A stretch of DNA of 64,000 bases from Terebella lapidaria. Its lineage: Eukaryota; Annelida; Polychaeta; Terebellida; Terebellidae. A model generated the notes under the pieces. It was given only the letters and a program-made list of their open reading frames with translations, was not told where the DNA came from and ran no database searches. The position numbers were made by a program, and so were the translations under genes. Position 1 is the stretch's first letter. Each line of letters begins with the position of its first letter. Location: the NCBI GenBank assembly GCA_949152475.1, contig OX424555.1, forward strand, positions 100,349,515 to 100,413,514. The letters run 5' to 3'. Below are positions 59,090-64,000 of the stretch, in pieces.

Positions 59090-60995
59090 TTTTTTTTTTT
59101 CCGCCGTTTTGGTTTCTGGACGATAACTTTAGATTGCCTTGATGGATCCTTGTCAAATTTTCACCACAAGTCAGAAATGATATGTGGAAGAACACTATTC
59201 TTTTTGAGCTGGATCCGAGGTCCGTGGGGATGAAATCAAGGCTAATTTTGAGACTTGGTTTCCGGACGATAACTCGAAAAATATTCGCGCAATAGTTGTA
59301 GAACTCTGCATGGGGGTTCATATGCCACAAGGGAAGAACCCTATTGATTTTGGGATCGATCCGTCAAATGACCTTCGACCTAGAGGTAAAAATAATTTTT
59401 TGCTGATTCATCCTTGAGGCTTCCTGTAATCTCGGGAACGGTACATCGTAGAGTGAAATGGACGTTTTTTTCGGACTGGTCACCCTGGACAAACATGTCT
59501 TACAGGTATTATTGATGAACTTTAACCTTGACCCAGAATTTTTTTGCCGACTCGGCATTTTTCGTTCTCGTCAATATCTCGAAAATGGTGCTTCGTAGAG
59601 CGAAACGGACATTATTTTTGGACTCGTCGTCCTAGACAAACATGTCTAAGGGGTATTATGGATGAACTTTGACCTTGACCCGAAATTTTTTTTCCGAGTC
59701 GGCATTTTTCGTTCTTGTCGATATCTCGGAAATGGTGCTTCGTAGAGCGAAACGGACAGTATTTTTGGACTCGTCGTCCTAGACAAACATGTCTAAGGGG
59801 TATAATGGATGAACTTTGACCTTGACCCGAAATTTTTTTTCCCGAGTCGGCATTTTTCGTTTTCGTCGATATCTCGGAAACGGTGCGTCGTAGAGCGAAA
59901 CGGACGTCATTTTCGGACTCGTCGACCTAGACAAACATGTCTTGAGGGTAATATGACCTTGACCCGAAATGTTTTTGCCGAGTCGGCATTTTTCGTTTTC
60001 GTCGATATCTTGGAAATGGTGCGTCGTAGAGCGAAACGGACATCATTTTCGGACTCTTCGCCCTAGACAGACATGTCTAAGGGGTATTATGGATGAACTT
60101 TGACCTTGGACCGGATAATTTTTTTGCCGAGTCGGCATTTTTCGTTTTCGTCGATATCTCGGAAAGTTGGAAACGGTGCGTCGAGAGCGAAACGGACGTC
60201 ATTTGCCCTAGACAAAGATGTCTAATGGGTATAATGGATGAACTATGTGACCTTGACCCGAAATTTTTCGCCGAGTCGGCATTTTTCGTCTTCGTCGTTA
60301 TCTCGGAAACGGTGCGTCGTGGAGCGAAACAGACGTTATTTTCAGACTCGTGGCTCTAGACAAACATGTCTAAGGGGTATTACAGATGAACTTTGACCTT
60401 GACTTGAAATTTTTTTGCTGAGTCGACATTTTTCATTTTTGTCGATATCTTGGAAATGGTGCGTCGTAGAGCGAAACGGACATCATTTTCGGACTCTTCG
60501 CCCTAGACAGACATGTCTAAGGGGTATTATGGATGAACTTTGACCTTGGACCGGATAATTTTTTTGCAGAGTCGGCATTTTTCGTTTTCGTCGATATCTC
60601 GGAAAGTTGGAAACGGTGCGTCGAGAGCGAAACGGACGTCATTTGCCCTAGACAAAGATGTCTAATGGGTATAATGGATGAACTATGTGACCTTGACCCG
60701 AAATTTTTCGCCGAGTCGGCATTTTTCGTCTTCGTCGTTATCTCGGAAACGGTGCGTCGTGGAGCGAAACAGACGTTATTTTCAGACTCGTGGCTCTAGA
60801 CAAACATGTCTAAGGGGTATTACAGATGAACTTTGACCTTGACTTGAAATTTTTTTGCTGAGTCGACATTTTTCATTTTTGTCGATATCTAGGAAGCGGT
60901 GTGTCGTAGAGCCCGTGGCAAACATGTTTTGAATATTACGAATTAGTCCTAACACCGAAATGTCTCCCAAGGCATCTTTAGGCCTTGACTTCTAG
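59090..60995 (+). mobile_element. F2 element, 5' end missing, with an internal 440-bp duplication
   Basis: It picks up F2 at the poly-T tract and ends GCCTTGACTTCTAG (60995). Within it, about 60005-60440 is repeated nearly identically at about 60445-60885: an identical 88-codon frame recurs 440 bp apart. No 5' hairpin is found upstream. Confidence 0.7.
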
Positions 60996-61541
60996 TTTGA
61001 CAACAAACATTTTTTCTAGGTTGAAACTATGATCTATATATTGCCGGTCAATGACAATGTCCAGGCCTTTAATTGGTGTTAATAGCAATTAGCATACCAA
61101 AGTTAATAGAAAACTAATCAGTTGATTGCCAATTAGGAGATGTGATTGCAACAGACGACCTTCAGACAAATGAAGCTTGGTTTGGAAGTACTTTTGGAGT
61201 AATAAATACAAAACTGTGCTGTCGAGTGCCAGAAAAATGGGCCCATGTAGTGCAGCTTACTATTTCTTCTAAATTCAATGAAGATTAAAAATGTGCCAGT
61301 CGGATTAAATATAGTATACATTCAGTGGGTGAGTAGTATTAACAGAGTAAGGTGCGCTACTTGGGCCGAAAAGTGTCACCAACACTGGGCATACTCGGTT
61401 CATCAGAACTACCCCAGTATAATTCACATTGAACGGTAGTAATCCATGTTATTCTAGTCACACAAAGCTTGCATTGCATAGAAATCGAACATGTCCAACT
61501 GGGAAAGCCAAAACAAAATGCTGACATGATAAGTTCCCAAT
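60996..61541. other. Apparently unique sequence, no gene seen
   Basis: AT-rich DNA between two F2 copies, with no repeat match inside the window and no ORF of recognisable type. Confidence 0.4.
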
Positions 61542-62933
61542 GAGACCGTTTCCGAGATATCGACAGAAACGGAAAATGCCGACTCAGCGAAAAAATTTAA
61601 GGTCAAGGTCAAAGGTCATCCATCATACCCTATGTACATGTTTGTCTAGGGCGACGAGTCCGAAAATAACATCCGTTTCGCTCTACGACGCACCATTTCC
61701 GAGATATCGACGAAAACGAAAAATGCCGACTCAGCGAAAAAATTTAAAGTCAAGGTCAAAGGTCATCCATAATACCCCTAAGACATGTTTGTCTAGGGCG
61801 ACGAGTCCGAAAATAACGTCTGTTTCGCTCTACGACGCACCGTTTCCGAGATATCGACGAAAACGAAAAATGCCGACTCAGCGAAAAAATTTAAGGTCAA
61901 GGTCAAAGGACATCCATAATACCCCTAAGACATGTTTGTCTAGGGCGACGAGTCCAAAAATAACATCCGTTTCGCTGTACGACGTACCATTTCCGAGATA
62001 TCGACGAAAACGAAAACTGCCGACTCAGGGAAAAAGTTTAAGGTCAAGGTCAAAGATCATCCATAATACCCTTAAGACATGTTTGTCTAGGGCGAGGAGT
62101 CCGAAAATAACGTCCGTTTCGCTCTATGACGCACCGTTTCCGAGATATCGACGAAAACAAAAAATGCCGACTCAGCGAAAAAATTTAAGGTCAAGGTCAA
62201 TGGTCATCAATAATACCAATGGTCATCAATAATACCCTTAAGACATGTTTGTCTAGGGCGACGAGTCCGAAAATAACGTCCGTTTCGCTCTATGACGCAC
62301 CGTTTCCGAGATATCGACGAAAACGAAAAATGCCGACTCAGCGAAAAAATTTAAGGTCAAGGTCAAAGGTCATCCATAATACCCTTAAGACATGTTTGTC
62401 TGGGGCGACGAGTCCGAAAATAACGTCCGTTTCGCTCTACGACGCACCGTTTACGAGATATCGACATAAACGAAAAATGCCGACTCAGCGAAAAAATTTA
62501 AGGTCAAGGTCAAAGGTCATCCATAATACCCCTTAGACATGTTTGTCTAGGATGACGAGTCTGAAAATAACGTCTGTTTCGCTCTACGACGCACCGTTTC
62601 CGAGATATGCATGAGAGCCTCAAGGATGACTCAGCTAAAATTTTTTCAAGCCCTAGGTCAAAGGTCGTTTGACGAATCGGCCTCAAAATCAATAGGCTTC
62701 TTCCCTGGTGATATATGAACCTCCATGCAAAGTTCCACAGTCATTGCCATAACACTTTTAGAGTTATCGTGCGGAAACCAGAAACATTGATTTCATCCTC
62801 ACGGACCCCGGAGCCGGCTCAAAAACAATAGGCTTCTTCCACACAGCATTTCTAACCAGCAGTGAAAATTTGGCGAAGATACATCGAGGCAAACTGAAGT
62901 TATCGTGCGGAAACCAAAAAGTGGAAAAAAAAG

Positions 62934-62964
<31 letters not shown>

Positions 62965-63014
62965 AAAATTTTTTTTTTGACAAAACCATAAAGGCATTTC
63001 TGCTGAAATGCCTT
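61542..63014 (-). mobile_element. F2 element on the minus strand, 3' end missing
   Basis: In minus-strand sense it starts AAGGCATTTCAGCAGAAATG at 63014 after TT, followed by a T-run (plus-strand A-run 62936-62960), then about seven 147-bp units. It breaks off mid-unit at 61542. The reverse arrays read AAGGTCAAGGTCAAAGGTCA on the plus strand. Confidence 0.72.
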
Positions 63015-63017
63015 AAT

Positions 63018-63297
63018 TACCAGTAGAATGAAAAGCTAAATCAAAGTGCAATTGAAGTGTCCTTTATTTTCCAAACGGCGTTAATCACTGATATAAACGG
63101 TATTTCTTGTACAATGACGGCGCTCTTTGGAGAGAGGTACTCATTCAAGGGAGGCGCTTTTTTGTCAAAAACTTTTATTTGTACCCCCGGCACTCATTCG
63201 AGGGAGGCGCTCTTTAAAGGACAGGCACCTAATCGAGCCATTACGGTATTTGGGACTAGCTCGAGATCTGCTGTCTCCCGATACACATGGGTAAAGC
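63018..63297. other. Unassigned sequence, no gene seen
   Basis: It contains two diverged copies of CTCATTCAAGGGAGGCGCTTT / CTCATTCGAGGGAGGCGCTCT about 70 bp apart, which suggests an old repeat. No coding evidence. Confidence 0.4.
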
Positions 63298-63395
63298 TCG
63301 CACAAGTAAATCTGAGGACGAGGAAGTGTGTCGATGACAAATCCATAGTATCCAGCAGATTTTGTTGAGGGTTGTATCACCGCTCAGAAGATCAA
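63298..63395 (-). mobile_element. Diverged F1-like 5' end on the minus strand
   Basis: The minus strand reads TGATACAACCCTCAACAAAA then GCTGGATACTATGGATTTG, matching the F1 start in order. No 3' end was found. Confidence 0.5.
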
Positions 63396-63557
63396 GTACT
63401 AGTAACCAAGGTTGTGTTTGCACATGTTTTATTCGTATCATTGCACAACTGATTCAGTCAATGATTGTCAACATCAAGGCCACTGTCAGAACGATACATC
63501 ACATCAGATCAGTAACCATGGTAACACCACCAAGTCAACAACAACAAACAACATCAG

Positions 63558-63580
63558 TATATATATATATATATATATAT
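63558..63580. repeat. (TA)n microsatellite
   Basis: About eleven uninterrupted TA repeats. Confidence 0.97.
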
Positions 63581-63914
63581 GTACTTCTCCAATAATATAT
63601 TTCATAAATTAACTTGAAACATACAACCATGAAAAATCATAAGTTATTGGGTAAATATAAAATCTGTCGCGGAACTCAAAATATTGACTAGATAACAACA
63701 GCAATATGATATACATGTAAAGTGTTTGATGTGAACTGTATAACCTGTACATATACAATACCTGCATCATAAATATTGCACCACAAACAGTCACAGATGG
63801 ATACAGTATGACACAAATCGCTAACAAAGTCACAAGTGTCTACTGAGTATATTTAATTTACCAGTCTGTATTCTAATGTCACCACTGTCAAAGTCACAAG
63901 TGAGATATTTAATA
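63581..63914. other. AT-rich sequence, no gene seen
   Basis: No ORF, RNA gene or repeat relationship recognised. Confidence 0.4.
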
Positions 63915-64000
63915 TACTGTAAAAAGACAGTATATTTGGCGGACGATCTAATTTTGCGGTTTTTCCCCTTCCACCAAATCCGCCAAATAAATCGTCCGCC
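63915..64000. repeat. Inverted-repeat element at the window edge
   Basis: A hairpin ATACTGT-AAAAAG-ACAGTAT is followed by GGCGGACGAT (63938-63947), whose inverse ATCGTCCGCC ends the window (63991-64000). The motif TTTGGCGGA recurs in inverse between them. It is probably part of a palindromic MITE cut by the window. Confidence 0.6.

Noticed and set aside
39972..62536. Repeated 60-230 codon ORFs with phrases such as SRATSPKITSVSLYDAPFPR
   Set aside because: These are translations of the 147-bp F2 units, present on whichever strand is antisense to the element; the unit is exactly 49 codons long.

Overview
The window is repeat-dominated eukaryotic DNA, most likely from a marine invertebrate (lophotrochozoan or mollusc-like by its repeat style; the exact taxon cannot be fixed from the sequence alone). 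There is no bacterial gene organisation. One host gene is recognisable: a plus-strand homologue of the mitochondrial peptidyl-tRNA hydrolase ICT1/MRPL58. It has four confident 3' exons between 37898 and 43552 and one candidate upstream micro-exon at 24275-24302. Nearly everything else is mobile or tandemly repeated DNA lying inside or around that gene.

Layout. 12-2882 is a rolling-circle-like (Helentron/HINE-type) element with a second family nested in it. 4276-20604 is a three-level nest: a HINE-type element, split by another HINE-type element (4996-19816), split in turn by a 12.4-kb Ty3/gypsy LTR retrotransposon on the minus strand (5973-18421). The LTR element has gag, pol reached by an apparent -1 frameshift, and a third C2H2 zinc-finger ORF. 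22057-24123 is a dead, 5'-truncated LINE. 24308-37845 is about 11 kb of an 81-bp satellite interrupted by a complete HINE-type element and a Tc1/mariner-type MITE; if the micro-exon is real, this is one ICT1 intron. 37898-43552 holds the ICT1 exons; the last intron is filled by a 54-bp minisatellite that appears to have grown out of the exon/intron junction, itself invaded by a 2.7-kb HINE and a 436-bp TRIM. 44144-47178 is a 3-kb foldback palindrome. 47316-63014 is a thicket of nested HINE-type copies. 63298-64000 holds small repeat remnants.

Main themes. (1) Five element families with unrelated sequences share one architecture: insertion between T and T, a 5'-terminal hairpin, re-use of the 5' end as an inverted repeat near the 3' end, a 3' hairpin and usually a CTAG or CTAA terminus. 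They carry tandem arrays of about 147 or 134 bp that are rich in AGGTCA-type nuclear-receptor half-sites. (2) A miniature LTR element has tRNA-like Pol III A and B boxes inside each LTR and a perfect tRNA-Leu-type primer-binding site. (3) A minisatellite has copied a real 5' splice site about two dozen times inside the host intron. No autonomous Rep/helicase partner for the HINE-type elements is present. The very long ORFs in the satellite follow from an 81-nt (3 x 27) repeat unit and are not treated as genes.
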